Shown: positions 16,083 to 25,757, numbered from the stretch's first letter. The stretch is DNA of 59,991 bases from an uncultured Clostridia bacterium (GCA_944381155.1 CALWKA010000006.1:1-59991), one strand, 5' to 3'. Program-made: numbers and translations. The notes: generated from the letters alone by a model not told the origin.

Positions 16083-16731
16083 ATTTTTGGAATTATTTGA
16101 AAAATGTCCAGATGAGTTGAAAACGCTTGCCTTCACTCATTCTTCTTTTGCCAACGAAAAAAAAGTTGAAAGCAATGAGCGAGTTGAATTTTTAGGGGAT
16201 AGTGTATTATCCACTATAGTATCTGATTATTTGTACAAACATTATCATCAAAGAGAAGGCAAAATGTCAAAAATTCGTGCTAGTTTTGTATGCACAGAAA
16301 ATCTTTCAAGATTAGCAAAAGAGTTGGATATAGAGTCAAAAATTCATTTTGGCAAAAGTTTTAAAGGTAATGAAATTTCGGACGCAATTTTGGCGGACAC
16401 GATTGAAAGTATGATAGGAGTGATGTATTTGTCATTTGGTATGCCATCAATTTCAAGTGCGGTAATCGATGCACTCAAAGTCAAAGAAACATTGAAAGCG
16501 GGCAATATCAATAATGATTATAAATCACAACTGCAAGAATACGCGCAAGAAAAGAAGATAGATCTTGAATATAAAGTTGAAAAATATCTTACAGCTGGTG
16601 GGCAGGAGAATTTTAGAGCAAGTGCGTTTGTAGACGGCAAGTTTATTGCATACGGGCAGGGCTCTACCAAGCGGGAAGCTGAACAAAATTCAGCAAAAAA
16701 ATCTCTAATCAAATTGAACAAAATTTCATAA
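16072..16731 (+). CDS. rnc: ribonuclease III
   Basis: Cleaves double-stranded RNA, including rRNA precursors. The catalytic signature NERVEFLGDSVL lies near residue 35, and the second acidic cluster DTIES near 110. A C-terminal double-stranded RNA-binding domain (about 147-219) ends in TKREAEQNSAKKSLIKL. The start is set at the ATG at 16072, inside the end of plsX, so translation is probably coupled. The upstream TTG at 16063 is less likely. Length 219. Confidence 0.95.
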   Translation: MKNRFLELFEKCPDELKTLAFTHSSFANEKKVESNERVEFLGDSVLSTIVSDYLYKHYHQREGKMSKIRASFVCTENLSRLAKELDIESKIHFGKSFKGNEISDAILADTIESMIGVMYLSFGMPSISSAVIDALKVKETLKAGNINNDYKSQLQEYAQEKKIDLEYKVEKYLTAGGQENFRASAFVDGKFIAYGQGSTKREAEQNSAKKSLIKLNKIS

Positions 16732-16937
16732 TTTTTCTATTTAGTTTTAAAAAAAGATTAATAATATTTGCCGATTGAAAAAAAACAAAATACGATCACG
16801 CTAAAACTAATATTTTATCAGTCAATTTTCTTTATATGTTTTTTTGAGATTGCATTTGGCTTCACTTTGAAAGTATTAAAAATACTTATCCGTATTAATT
16901 TTAGATAAAAGAATATAATAATTTAATAGGAGCGGGT

Positions 16938-17483
16938 ATGAACGAAAGCGAATTATTCAAACCAATTTTGGATACAGATGAACAAATTTTAAAATTGTAT
17001 AAACCAAATAAATTTCGTACTTATTTTAGTACTATTCTAATATGTTTGTTTATTAGTATACTTTTTTCAGTGCTGATCATTGGATCATTTTTGGATAACG
17101 AAACTCCACTTGCTACTAGCATTGGCTTCATAGTCTTTGTGGTGGTGTTTGACATATTGGCAATATTGATGATAGCGCTCTGGTACAACAAGACAATTTA
17201 TGCCGTCACAAACAAAAGAATTTTGATTCGTACAGGATATATTGGAGTAGATTATAAAGCGCTAGATTATGACACAATAGGAGCTTTGACAGTGAATGTG
17301 AATTGGCTAGATAAACTTTTAAGGAAAAATACGGGCACACTTTCATTTGGAAGTATGTCAAGTCCTATGATCAATACTGCAAACTATAAATTCTCATTTT
17401 TATATATCAATAATCCGTATGACGCCTACCGCGAAGTAAAAGCTGTGATGGATGAAAATAAGGCAAAAAAGGATAAAAAATAA
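16938..17483 (+). CDS. bacterial PH-domain (bPH2, DUF304) membrane protein
   Basis: Two membrane segments (about residues 30-52 and 60-82) are followed by a bPH2 domain recognisable by YAVTNKRILIRTGYIGVDYK and by the LSFGSM strand. Such proteins have bacterial pleckstrin-like folds, and their function is mostly unknown. A Lys-rich C-terminus ends the 181-residue protein. An AGGAG site precedes the start. It is a single gene between rnc and rpoZ, where smc usually follows rnc. Confidence 0.8.
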   Translation: MNESELFKPILDTDEQILKLYKPNKFRTYFSTILICLFISILFSVLIIGSFLDNETPLATSIGFIVFVVVFDILAILMIALWYNKTIYAVTNKRILIRTGYIGVDYKALDYDTIGALTVNVNWLDKLLRKNTGTLSFGSMSSPMINTANYKFSFLYINNPYDAYREVKAVMDENKAKKDKK

Positions 17484-17546
17484 AACAATAATTTTTGTTG
17501 AAAAATACGAAATTGAACCAAACTTATCAAATAATTAAATTTTGAT

Positions 17547-17575
17547 TTGACAAAATAGATAATTGATGTTATAAT
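17547..17575 (+). promoter_or_regulatory. promoter of the rpoZ-priA-def-fmt-rlmN operon
   Basis: A consensus TTGACA, 17 bases, TATAAT, 24 bases before the rpoZ start. Confidence 0.85.
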
Positions 17576-17599
17576 ATACGCATAAAAAGGAGTAGACTT

Positions 17600-17797
17600 A
17601 TGTTATTTGAACCACCTATTGATCTATTGGTAGAAAAATTAGGATGCAGATATGCAGTGGCAGTTGTTGTCGGTGCGCGGGCTAAAGATTTGGAAAATAA
17701 AATACCTACATTATTGAATGGTAGTGCTAATTTAGCCATCGATTATGCAGCTAATGAAGTAGCGCGCGGAGAAGTAGTTGGAGTTCAATCGAAATAA
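17600..17797 (+). CDS. rpoZ: RNA polymerase omega subunit
   Basis: A small accessory subunit that helps assemble the beta-prime subunit of RNA polymerase. The 65 residues follow the omega pattern: an EPPIDLLVEKLGCRYAVAVV helix start, a GARAKDLE helix (usually AKRAR), and a C-terminal IDYAANEVARGEVV helix. The position directly before priA is standard in Bacillota and confirms the call. It is preceded by an AAAGGAG site and is followed by priA after 2 bases. Confidence 0.9.
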   Translation: MLFEPPIDLLVEKLGCRYAVAVVVGARAKDLENKIPTLLNGSANLAIDYAANEVARGEVVGVQSK

Positions 17798-17799
17798 TA

Positions 17800-19977
17800 A
17801 TGTACGCTAAAGTAATAGTCGACATTTCCAACGATGCGGTTGATAGAGTGTTTGATTATGTTGCATTGGACGACACGAAAGTAGGTATGCGTGTACGCGT
17901 TCCATTCGCTGGTAGAACAGTTTTGGGCTATGTTATAGAGTTATGCGAATATACCGACTTCGATAAAAGCAAGATTAAACCCATATCAAAAAATTTAGAA
18001 AGTGTTCCTAAACTTAAACCAGAGATATTGCAACTATGTTTATTTTTAGCAAAACACTTTTTTTTGCGCCTTAATGATTGTATAAAATTGGTATTGCCGT
18101 CCTGTGTTCGCCTAGATAATCAACACGAAATATTTGAATACACTTTGACACCGCTAATTGATATTGATACGGCGATCAAACTCATAGGCAAACGCGCAAA
18201 AAATCAGTTGGCATTAGTTGCTAGTTTGAATGAGCAGGGATCATTGAGCTATCAAAAGGCAATTGAAATGTTTGGCAGAGCGAGTGTAAATAGCTTGGTC
18301 GAAAAGGGTATTATTTTAAAAAATGCAAATCGAAAAAATCGATTTCAATATACAGATTCGGTTAACAGAGAAAAAAATGTTTTGACTATAAGTCAACAAA
18401 AAGCAGTAGAAACTATTCAAAACAAAAATAAAACATTTTTATTGCAGGGTGTGACGGGCAGTGGAAAGACAGAAGTGTATATGACAATTATTGAAAATTG
18501 TATCAAAGAAAATAAAACCGCAATTATGCTCGTGCCAGAGATTTCACTCACTCCGCAAATGATGGATAGATTCAATTCAAGATTTCCAAATGATGTGGCA
18601 GTTTTACATAGCGGACTCAGTGAAGGCGAGAGATTTGATGAGTGGGAACGGATATTTTCGGGTAAAGCACGAGTGGTATTAGGCGCTCGCTCTGCGATAT
18701 TTGCTCCTATAGAAAATGTTGGGGTGATTATTATAGACGAAGAGCACGATTCTTCATATATCAGCGAGAGCAATCCGCGCTTTGATACGCACGATGTGGC
18801 AGAGTTTAGGGCTAGATACAATTCGTGTCCGCTAATACTCGGAAGCGCAACGCCAAGTATTGAGAGTTTCCATAAGGCAGAACTAAAAGAGTATCAGTTA
18901 GTCAAATTGCCCGAGCGAATAAACGGGCTTGAAATGCCAAAGATAGAAATTGTAGATATGTTAAACGAGGTTATGGATGGGAATACATCACCTTTTAGCA
19001 AAAAACTGCTTGCAAAATTGGATGATTGTATCTCGCGAAAAAAACAAGCGATTTTGTTTATCAATAGGCGAGGTTATGCTTCGTTTGTGATGTGCAGAGA
19101 GTGTGGCTATCGGGCAAAATGTGATGATTGTGAAGTTAGTTTGGTATATCACAAGGAAGACAACGAATTGAAATGCCATTTTTGTGGCAAAAGATATAGA
19201 ATGTTGACGAATTGTCCAAACTGCAATAGTCCTAATATTAAATATGGAGCGTTGGGCACTGAACGCGTGGTGAATGAACTAAAAGCTATTTATAAAGATG
19301 TTCCTATTTATAGAATGGATAATGATACGACAAGGAAGAAGGATGGGCATAAAAAGATTTTGTCCGAATTTTCAAATCATACTCCTAGCATTTTGGTGGG
19401 AACTCAAATGATAGCAAAGGGGCACGACTATCCAAATGTATCATTCGTGGGCATTTTAGATGCGGATGTAAGCCTATACAATAGTGACTACAAATCAAAC
19501 GAACGCACTTTTCAACTTGTCACCCAAGTGGCAGGTAGAGCGGGGAGAAAAACTAATGACGGATATGTAGTTTTGCAAACTTATGCGCCAAAGCATTATG
19601 TGTATAGATATGCAGTAAACTACGATTATGACGGCTTTTATGACAAAGAGATAAATTTAAGACAAACCACAGGATTCCCGCCGTTTAGCAAAATTTTGCG
19701 AATTTTGGTAACAAGTGTCAGTGACAATCGTGCGCGTGAAGTGACAAAAAAAATATTTGATAGAGCAAACGAATTGAAGTCTAAATATGGAAAATCTATA
19801 ATCTTTTTGCAAGCGATGCCATCTCCGGTGAGAAGAATCCAAACAAAAAATCGCTACCAGATATTGACTAGATTTATTCCAGATGATAAAATAACGGCAG
19901 ATTTCTACAACATAGCAGATATTATAGAAAAAGATGTATCTATTTTTGTAGAAGTTAATCCGAATAATTTGAGGTGA
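17800..19977 (+). CDS. priA: primosomal protein N' (replication restart helicase)
   Basis: PriA reloads the replicative helicase at stalled forks. The N-terminal 3'-end-binding domain is followed by a superfamily 2 helicase core: Walker A GVTGSGKTEVY near 219, DEEH near 314 and LGSATPS near 346. A cysteine-rich zinc module (CRECGYRAKCDDC, CHFCGKRY, CPNC) lies around 430-480, and QVAGRAGR near 578. The 725 residues match the family. It is the second gene of the rpoZ operon. Confidence 0.96.
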   Translation: MYAKVIVDISNDAVDRVFDYVALDDTKVGMRVRVPFAGRTVLGYVIELCEYTDFDKSKIKPISKNLESVPKLKPEILQLCLFLAKHFFLRLNDCIKLVLPSCVRLDNQHEIFEYTLTPLIDIDTAIKLIGKRAKNQLALVASLNEQGSLSYQKAIEMFGRASVNSLVEKGIILKNANRKNRFQYTDSVNREKNVLTISQQKAVETIQNKNKTFLLQGVTGSGKTEVYMTIIENCIKENKTAIMLVPEISLTPQMMDRFNSRFPNDVAVLHSGLSEGERFDEWERIFSGKARVVLGARSAIFAPIENVGVIIIDEEHDSSYISESNPRFDTHDVAEFRARYNSCPLILGSATPSIESFHKAELKEYQLVKLPERINGLEMPKIEIVDMLNEVMDGNTSPFSKKLLAKLDDCISRKKQAILFINRRGYASFVMCRECGYRAKCDDCEVSLVYHKEDNELKCHFCGKRYRMLTNCPNCNSPNIKYGALGTERVVNELKAIYKDVPIYRMDNDTTRKKDGHKKILSEFSNHTPSILVGTQMIAKGHDYPNVSFVGILDADVSLYNSDYKSNERTFQLVTQVAGRAGRKTNDGYVVLQTYAPKHYVYRYAVNYDYDGFYDKEINLRQTTGFPPFSKILRILVTSVSDNRAREVTKKIFDRANELKSKYGKSIIFLQAMPSPVRRIQTKNRYQILTRFIPDDKITADFYNIADIIEKDVSIFVEVNPNNLR

Positions 19978-19980
19978 AAT

Positions 19981-20445
19981 ATGGCAATAAGAGAAATTGT
20001 ACAACATACAGATAATTTTTTAAGAAAACAGAGCAAGCCTGTGAAATTTTTTGATGAAAAACTTTGGGAATTGCTTGATGATATGTGGGAGACGCTTGAA
20101 AATAGAGTAGGTTCAGGATTAAGCGCGGTGCAAGTGGGGATATTGAAGCGCGTTTTCATTTTAAACATCAACAATATGAAAATTGAATTTATAAATCCGC
20201 AGATCACTTCAAAGAGCGGAGAGCAGTATAAAAAAGAGGGATGTTTGAGTGTGGCGCTTCCATTTGGATATGTGAAGCGACCAAAGACGGTCACTGTTTC
20301 CGCTTATGATAGATTTGGCAACAAATTTACATTGACATGCGAAGATTGGACGGCAGTTTGCGTTTGCCACGAAAATGACCATTTGGACGGAATTTTATAT
20401 ATTGATAAATTAGTTACACCACCAAAGGGTAAGGCGGATCTATAA
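19981..20445 (+). CDS. def: peptide deformylase
   Basis: Removes the formyl group from nascent proteins. The three family motifs are present: GSGLSAVQVG (44-53), EGCLS with metal ligand Cys88, and HENDH with metal ligands His130 and His134 and catalytic Glu131. The 154 residues match the short bacterial type. It starts 3 bases after priA and overlaps fmt by one base (TAATG), so formylation and deformylation genes are coupled. Confidence 0.96.
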   Translation: MAIREIVQHTDNFLRKQSKPVKFFDEKLWELLDDMWETLENRVGSGLSAVQVGILKRVFILNINNMKIEFINPQITSKSGEQYKKEGCLSVALPFGYVKRPKTVTVSAYDRFGNKFTLTCEDWTAVCVCHENDHLDGILYIDKLVTPPKGKADL

Positions 20446-21362
20446 TGAAAATTGTGTTTTTTGGAACCAATGAATTTAGCGCAACAATTTTGAATGGGTT
20501 GATTGAAAAGAATAGAGATGTTGTTGCTATTGTTTCGCAACCAGATAAAGTCAATGGGCGCAACAACAAAATCGTATTTTCACCAGTGAAGAAATTGGCA
20601 ATGGAAAAGAATATTCCACTCTATCAATTTGAAAAACTTAATAGAGATGGCGAGATTTTGAAAACTTATAATCCTGATCTATTCATCACGGCAAGTTATG
20701 GTCAAATAATCAAACAAAACATTTTATCCATTCCTAAATTTTGCACAATAAATGTACACGCAAGTTTGCTTCCAAAATATCGCGGACCTGCACCAATTCA
20801 ATGGGCAATTATGAATGGCGAGAAGAAAACGGGTATCACCATTATGAAGACAGACATAGGATGTGATACGGGTGACATATATTTTGAAAAGGAATTAGAG
20901 ATATTAGATACCGACACTGCTACTAGTGTATTTAATAAACTAGCTACACTAGGGGTAGAGTGTATAAACGAATTTTTAGACAACTTTGAATATTACAAAG
21001 ATAGGCATTTCCCGCAAGATGAAGCAAGTGCAACTTATTTGCCTATGATTAAAAAAGAAGATTATTTGCTAAATTTTGATCAAAATGCAAAAGCTTTGTG
21101 TGACAAAATTCGTGCGTTGGAAAATTGTTATTTTATTTATAAAGGCATAAGATACAAAGTCCTTTTTTCAGTCACATCAAATCTAGCGGGATTGCCAGGA
21201 GAAATACTCACTTGTGACGGAAAAAATGGGCTCATAATTGGCACAAAAGATAAGGCAATCGAAGTTTTAACAATACAGCCAGAAGGTAAACAAAAGATGA
21301 GCGCACTGTCATATATGAATTCAAACAAATTTACAAAAGGTGATATAATTGAAAATTTTTAG
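20445..21362 (+). CDS. fmt: methionyl-tRNA formyltransferase
   Basis: Formylates initiator Met-tRNA using 10-formyl-tetrahydrofolate. The N-terminal FFGTNEFSA and the catalytic segment INVHASLLPKYRGPAPIQWA (about 103-122) are clear, and so is DTGDI downstream. A C-terminal tRNA-binding domain follows from about residue 205. The 305 residues match the family. It overlaps def by one base and rlmN by 14 bases. Confidence 0.96.
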   Translation: MKIVFFGTNEFSATILNGLIEKNRDVVAIVSQPDKVNGRNNKIVFSPVKKLAMEKNIPLYQFEKLNRDGEILKTYNPDLFITASYGQIIKQNILSIPKFCTINVHASLLPKYRGPAPIQWAIMNGEKKTGITIMKTDIGCDTGDIYFEKELEILDTDTATSVFNKLATLGVECINEFLDNFEYYKDRHFPQDEASATYLPMIKKEDYLLNFDQNAKALCDKIRALENCYFIYKGIRYKVLFSVTSNLAGLPGEILTCDGKNGLIIGTKDKAIEVLTIQPEGKQKMSALSYMNSNKFTKGDIIENF

Positions 21363-22377
21363 TGATTATTCTCTAAATGAATTATATGATTTGTTGGCAG
21401 ATTACAAAAAATTTCGTGCCAAACAAATTTTTGATGCTATCATTCAAGCAAAAGATTACGAACAGACGAATTTGCCTAAATCAATGATTGACAGTTTGAA
21501 ATCTGAATATATTTTAAAGCCTGTTGAAATATTCAAAGTTTTGACAAGTAAAGACGGAACGAAGAAATATCTTTTGAAATTGCACGATGACAATTTAGTT
21601 GAATGTGTATTTTTGAAACAAAATTATGGCAACACTATTTGCCTATCTACGCAAGTGGGTTGTAGAATGGGGTGCAAGTTTTGTGCTTCCACTCAAAATG
21701 GATTGATTCGAAATTTAAGCGCGGGCGAGATGCTGTCCACAATCAGCGTGGTCAATGCAGACAACGGCAAATGCACGGATAGAAATTTTACAAACATAGT
21801 GCTAATGGGAAGCGGTGAACCATTTGACAATTATGACAATGTGGTGAAATGGCTCGAACTTATAACTGACGAAAATGGGTTTCATATCAGTGAACGAAAT
21901 ATATCTTTGTCTACTTGTGGGTTGGTTGATAAAATATATCAATTTGCCGATTTGAAGTTTAATATCACGCTATGCGTTTCGCTCCACGCCACGAACGACG
22001 AAACGCGAAAAAAAATAATGCCTATTGCCAATCGTTATTCCATTGACGAAATAATCAAAGCATTGAAATATTATACTAGCAAAAACAATAGACGAGTTGT
22101 GTTTGAATACTGCTTGATAAAAGGAATTAATGATAGTTTTGAAAACGCAAAAGAATTGGCAAGTTTGACAAAAGGACTCAATTGTCACATAAATGTGATT
22201 TGTCTTAATCCTAATGGTGGACCACTCAAAGCAACCACAAGAAGTGAAGCCTATGCATTTGTAAATAAATTGAATGAATTGTCTGTAAGTGCGACAGTTA
22301 GACGCAGTCAGGGAAGCGACATTGAAGGAGCGTGCGGGATGTTGCGCGCAAAGACAATTAATGGTGGAAATAAATAA
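21349..22377 (+). CDS. rlmN: 23S rRNA/tRNA adenine-C2 methyltransferase RlmN
   Basis: A radical SAM enzyme that methylates A2503 of 23S rRNA and A37 of some tRNAs. The cluster ligands are Cys105, Cys109 and Cys112 (CRMGCKFC). The catalytic C-terminal cysteine is Cys329 in GACGML. The SAM-binding GSGEP is intact. The start is a TTG at 21349, supported by AAGGTGAT just upstream and by the family N-terminus. It is the last gene of the rpoZ operon. The rsmB-prpC-prkC-rsgA genes that often follow are not here. Confidence 0.94.
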   Translation: MKIFSDYSLNELYDLLADYKKFRAKQIFDAIIQAKDYEQTNLPKSMIDSLKSEYILKPVEIFKVLTSKDGTKKYLLKLHDDNLVECVFLKQNYGNTICLSTQVGCRMGCKFCASTQNGLIRNLSAGEMLSTISVVNADNGKCTDRNFTNIVLMGSGEPFDNYDNVVKWLELITDENGFHISERNISLSTCGLVDKIYQFADLKFNITLCVSLHATNDETRKKIMPIANRYSIDEIIKALKYYTSKNNRRVVFEYCLIKGINDSFENAKELASLTKGLNCHINVICLNPNGGPLKATTRSEAYAFVNKLNELSVSATVRRSQGSDIEGACGMLRAKTINGGNK

Positions 22378-22446
22378 ATTCAAATGTTAATTTAATAAAA
22401 TTTTAATTTATTGAATTAGTTTAATTGCAAATAAATTAAGATATCA

Positions 22447-22477
22447 AAATATATATAGCCTATATATTTAGTTTTTT
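22447..22477 (+). terminator. terminator-like hairpin after rlmN
   Basis: AAATATATA-TAGCC-TATATATTT followed by AGTTTTTT. A second hairpin (22481-22518, GATAA..CAAAAGG / CCTTTTG..TTATC) lies directly behind it without a U run. Confidence 0.5.
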
Positions 22478-22662
22478 ATGGATAAGACAAAAGGTCGTTT
22501 TCCTTTTGCTGTTTTATCAATTTATTCAATTTTCAAATATTATTTAAGATTGAAAATTGCTTTTATATTTTTTAATTTCGCAATTATTCTTTAATTTTCA
22601 TTTTCTAAATTTGAAAAATTATGATATAATATATATGTTTTAATATATATTTAGGAGATTAT

Positions 22663-23322
22663 ATGCAAAAAATTGTTGTGTCTGCATCTAGTTTACCTGC
22701 AGGCAGGAATATGTCTAGCCAAATTGATTATTTGCAAAAAGTGGGCAATTTTGGTGCTGATATGTATCATTTGGATGTTATGGACGGAGTGTATGTCAAG
22801 GCTAAAACTATTGATTATACTTATATCGAGCAGATGAAAGAAAAATCATCGCTATTGTTTGATGTTCATCTTATGATTAGCAATCCTGAAAAAGCAATAA
22901 AAAAATATTTGAAATCAAAAGCAGATATTCTCACTGTTCATTATGAAACATTTTCAACCGATGAATCGCTTGTCAAAACATTGAAAAAAATACGCAAAAG
23001 CAAAAAAATGGTTGGACTTGCTATTGATATTGATACGAATATTGAACAGATTGAAAAGTTTTTGAAATTCATTGATCTTGCCGTCATTTTATGTGTAAAA
23101 GTGGGCAAAGGCGGTCAAGAATTTAATGTTGATGCACTAAATAAAATTAAACATTTGAGATTGCTAAATAGCAATGTTTTAATTGAAGCGGACGGCGGTA
23201 TCAATGCCGAAACTGCTAAACAATGCGTGAAGGCGGGTGCAGATATTTTAGTGAGCGGAAATTTTATATATGCAAATGATACCTATGAAGCGATTAGACA
23301 ATTAAAGGGCAAGAATGGATAA
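22663..23322 (+). CDS. rpe: ribulose-phosphate 3-epimerase family protein, divergent
   Basis: A TIM-barrel sugar-phosphate epimerase of 219 residues. The metal-ligand motifs are kept: HLDVMDG (about 36-42), DVHLMI (about 67-72) and EADGGI. Other parts differ from the standard enzyme: the N-terminal PSILSAD reads SASSLPAG, the phosphate loop NPGFGGQ reads KVGKGGQ, and the last GSAIF reads GNFIY. It may be a pentose phosphate epimerase of a divergent branch, or an enzyme for a related ketose phosphate. An AGGAG site precedes it and it overlaps rsmE by 8 bases. Confidence 0.8.
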   Translation: MQKIVVSASSLPAGRNMSSQIDYLQKVGNFGADMYHLDVMDGVYVKAKTIDYTYIEQMKEKSSLLFDVHLMISNPEKAIKKYLKSKADILTVHYETFSTDESLVKTLKKIRKSKKMVGLAIDIDTNIEQIEKFLKFIDLAVILCVKVGKGGQEFNVDALNKIKHLRLLNSNVLIEADGGINAETAKQCVKAGADILVSGNFIYANDTYEAIRQLKGKNG

Positions 23323-24010
23323 TAGATTTTATTTCAACGCGCAGAATCAATCGAAAGTAGAATTTTATGGTCAAGAATATGTGCATCTTACGAAGGTTCG
23401 AAGATGTAAAATAGGCGATTTGATCATTGGTTTTAATGGAGACGGATTCGACTATCATTTGAAAATTGAAACGATTGCAAAAGATAAAGTGGTGGCGACC
23501 ATTTTAGACAAGCAAAAAAACAAAGCGTTTGACGACACAAATATTGTCGTTTATTTAGCTTTGATTAAAAATGATGCGTTGACCAGTGCGATTGACCATC
23601 TGGCAGAACTGAATGTAAAGTCTGTCAAATTGTTTAAGAGTGATTTTAGCGTGGTGACGATTGATGAAAAGAAGTTGAATAAACTCAATCAAATTTCAAT
23701 TCAAGCTAGCAAGCAATCTGAACGCGCAGATATTATGAAAATTGAATTGATAAAAAAATCAGATATAAAAAAGGATATTGAAAAATATAAAAATCGTTTT
23801 TTTGCCTATGAAAATTCGACTGATAGCATTTGCAAATTTTCAGGAGATTTTGCGCTGATTATTGGTCCAGAAGGTGGATTTTCGCGCGAAGAAGTGGACT
23901 ATTTTTCAAGTTTTGCTAAAACGATTAGCATATCAAAGACGATCCTTCGAGCAGAAGTTGCTTGTGTTAGTGCGGTGAGCGCGCTGAAGGCGGTGAGCAA
24001 TGTTGGTTAG
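23315..24010 (+). CDS. rsmE: 16S rRNA uridine-1498 N3 methyltransferase
   Basis: A SPOUT-fold methyltransferase acting on 16S rRNA. The knot motifs LIIGPEGGFSREEV near residue 183 and SKTILRAEVACVSA near 208 are typical. An N-terminal PUA-like domain fills the first ~70 residues. The 231 residues are slightly short but complete. It overlaps rpe by 8 bases and mtaB by 11. The rsmE-mtaB-HIT-rpsU order is standard in Clostridia. Confidence 0.94.
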   Translation: MDNRFYFNAQNQSKVEFYGQEYVHLTKVRRCKIGDLIIGFNGDGFDYHLKIETIAKDKVVATILDKQKNKAFDDTNIVVYLALIKNDALTSAIDHLAELNVKSVKLFKSDFSVVTIDEKKLNKLNQISIQASKQSERADIMKIELIKKSDIKKDIEKYKNRFFAYENSTDSICKFSGDFALIIGPEGGFSREEVDYFSSFAKTISISKTILRAEVACVSAVSALKAVSNVG

Positions 24011-25247
24011 CGTAATAACCTTGGGGTGTAAAGTAAACGAATACGAAAGTCAATCCATTTTAAATCAGTTGAAAATGGCGGGCGATGAAATATGCGAAGG
24101 GTTAGTGAAAGCAGACGCGTATGTTATCAACACTTGCGCAGTGACGAACACAGCGGAGCGAAAGTCGCGTCAAGTGCTAGCGAAAATTCATAAACTTAAC
24201 CCAAATGCCAAAGTGGTGGTGTGCGGATGTGCGGTTGAAGCAAATCCAAGTCAATTTCTAAAAAATAAAAATGTAATAGCAATTTTAGGGAATGAAGGGA
24301 AAAATGAGATTATAAAATTCATTGAAAGCAAAAATCGCGAACTAAAAGCAATCAATAACGAAGTTTATACGCCCACCGCGCGACCAATAGCCACTAGGAC
24401 TAGACAATATATTAAAATTCAAGACGGATGCAATTATTTTTGTACATATTGTATTATTCCATATTTGCGAGGCAGGAGCAGAAGTAGGGATATCAACGAC
24501 ATTTTAGACGAGATCAGACACACGAATGCGAACGAGATTGTTCTCACGGGAATAAATATGTCGGATTATAGAATTGACGGGAAATTAGGCTTAAAAACAC
24601 TAATAAAAGAGATAGATAAATTGGGTATCAGATTTAGGATTTCATCATTAGAGTGCAATGTGCTAGATGACGAAATGATAGCCATATTGAAAGAATCGAG
24701 AAATTTTTGTCCACATTTTCATATTAGTTTGCAGTCAGCGTGCAATGCGACTTTGAAACGAATGAACAGGCGCTACACAATAGAAGAATATATCCGCATC
24801 GTAAACAAAATCAGAGAAAATTTTAGTTTGGCATCAATATCTACAGACATCATTGTTGGATTCAAAGGAGAGACAGAAGAAGAATTTAACATAACGGTAG
24901 AGAATTTGAAAAAAATCAATTTTAGTTTTATTCATATTTTTCCATATAGCGAAAGAAAGGGAACGCTAGCAACAAAATTTCAAGACAATGTAGACAAATG
25001 TGAGCAAAAAAGACGGGAGTATATTTTGCAACAAATCAATTCAGACTGCAAAGAAAAATTTTACAATCAAAACAAAAACACTATCCACAAAGTGTTGATT
25101 GAAGAATCGGTTGACGGAAAAGTTTCTTTGGGCTATACTGATAATTATATATACACATACATTGATGCAAAATGCAATTCGGGAGATATCGTTGAAGTAA
25201 GATTGACAGATATCTATAATAATGGAATGAAAGCAGTTTTAGTTTAG
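24000..25247 (+). CDS. mtaB: tRNA t6A37 methylthiotransferase MtaB
   Basis: A radical SAM enzyme with two iron-sulfur clusters that thiomethylates t6A37 in tRNA. The N-terminal cluster ligands Cys10, Cys46 and Cys77 and the radical SAM ligands Cys144, Cys148 and Cys151 are all present. A TRAM-like domain forms the last ~65 residues. The 415 residues and the position after rsmE support MtaB rather than MiaB. tcdA, which further modifies t6A, lies elsewhere in the window. Confidence 0.93.
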   Translation: MLVSVITLGCKVNEYESQSILNQLKMAGDEICEGLVKADAYVINTCAVTNTAERKSRQVLAKIHKLNPNAKVVVCGCAVEANPSQFLKNKNVIAILGNEGKNEIIKFIESKNRELKAINNEVYTPTARPIATRTRQYIKIQDGCNYFCTYCIIPYLRGRSRSRDINDILDEIRHTNANEIVLTGINMSDYRIDGKLGLKTLIKEIDKLGIRFRISSLECNVLDDEMIAILKESRNFCPHFHISLQSACNATLKRMNRRYTIEEYIRIVNKIRENFSLASISTDIIVGFKGETEEEFNITVENLKKINFSFIHIFPYSERKGTLATKFQDNVDKCEQKRREYILQQINSDCKEKFYNQNKNTIHKVLIEESVDGKVSLGYTDNYIYTYIDAKCNSGDIVEVRLTDIYNNGMKAVLV

Positions 25248-25256
25248 GAGGTTAGT

Positions 25257-25595
25257 ATGGAAGAAAATTGCGTATTTTGTAAGATCATTAAAGGTGAAAT
25301 TCCGAGCACGACATTATATTCAGACGATGATTTTATGATCATCAAAGATATCAATCCGCAGGCAAAGATTCACCTAGTGGCTATTTTGAAAAATCATATT
25401 CCACACATAGATATGTTAACAGAGAAGGGCGCATCAATTTTGGGCAAAATTATGTCAAAAATCTCTCATCTTCAAGAGAAATTAGGAATCAGTGAAGGAT
25501 ATAGATTAATTATCAACCAAGGCAAGAATGCAAACCAGACAGTACAGCATATTCATATACACATTTTGGGCGGGGAAAAATTGAAAGATTTTTAA
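25257..25595 (+). CDS. HIT family hydrolase (HinT-like)
   Basis: A small nucleotide-phosphoramidate hydrolase. The N-terminal CVFCKIIKGEIP and the histidine triad HIHIHILGG near the C-terminus are diagnostic. The 112 residues match HinT. A strong AGGAGG site precedes it, 9 bases after mtaB, so it belongs to the rpe-rsmE-mtaB operon. Confidence 0.93.
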   Translation: MEENCVFCKIIKGEIPSTTLYSDDDFMIIKDINPQAKIHLVAILKNHIPHIDMLTEKGASILGKIMSKISHLQEKLGISEGYRLIINQGKNANQTVQHIHIHILGGEKLKDF

Positions 25596-25697
25596 TATAA
25601 TTTTTTAGATTTTAATGTAAAATAATCTAAAAATTCATTTTTGTAAAAAAAATAATAGTAAAATTGTGAAATTTATATAGAAATTTAACAAAAACTG

Positions 25698-25726
25698 TTG
25701 ACAATAATTATTTTTTAGATTAAAAT
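25698..25726 (+). promoter_or_regulatory. promoter of rpsU
   Basis: TTGACA, 17 bases, TAAAAT, about 30 bases before the start of rpsU. Confidence 0.8.
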
Positions 25727-25757
25727 CAAATATAGATTAAAAAAGGTGGTGAAAAAA

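Noticed and set aside
25746..25757. GTG starts for rpsU
   Set aside because: These GTG codons are part of the ribosome binding site; the TTG at 25758 has the right spacing and gives the family N-terminus.
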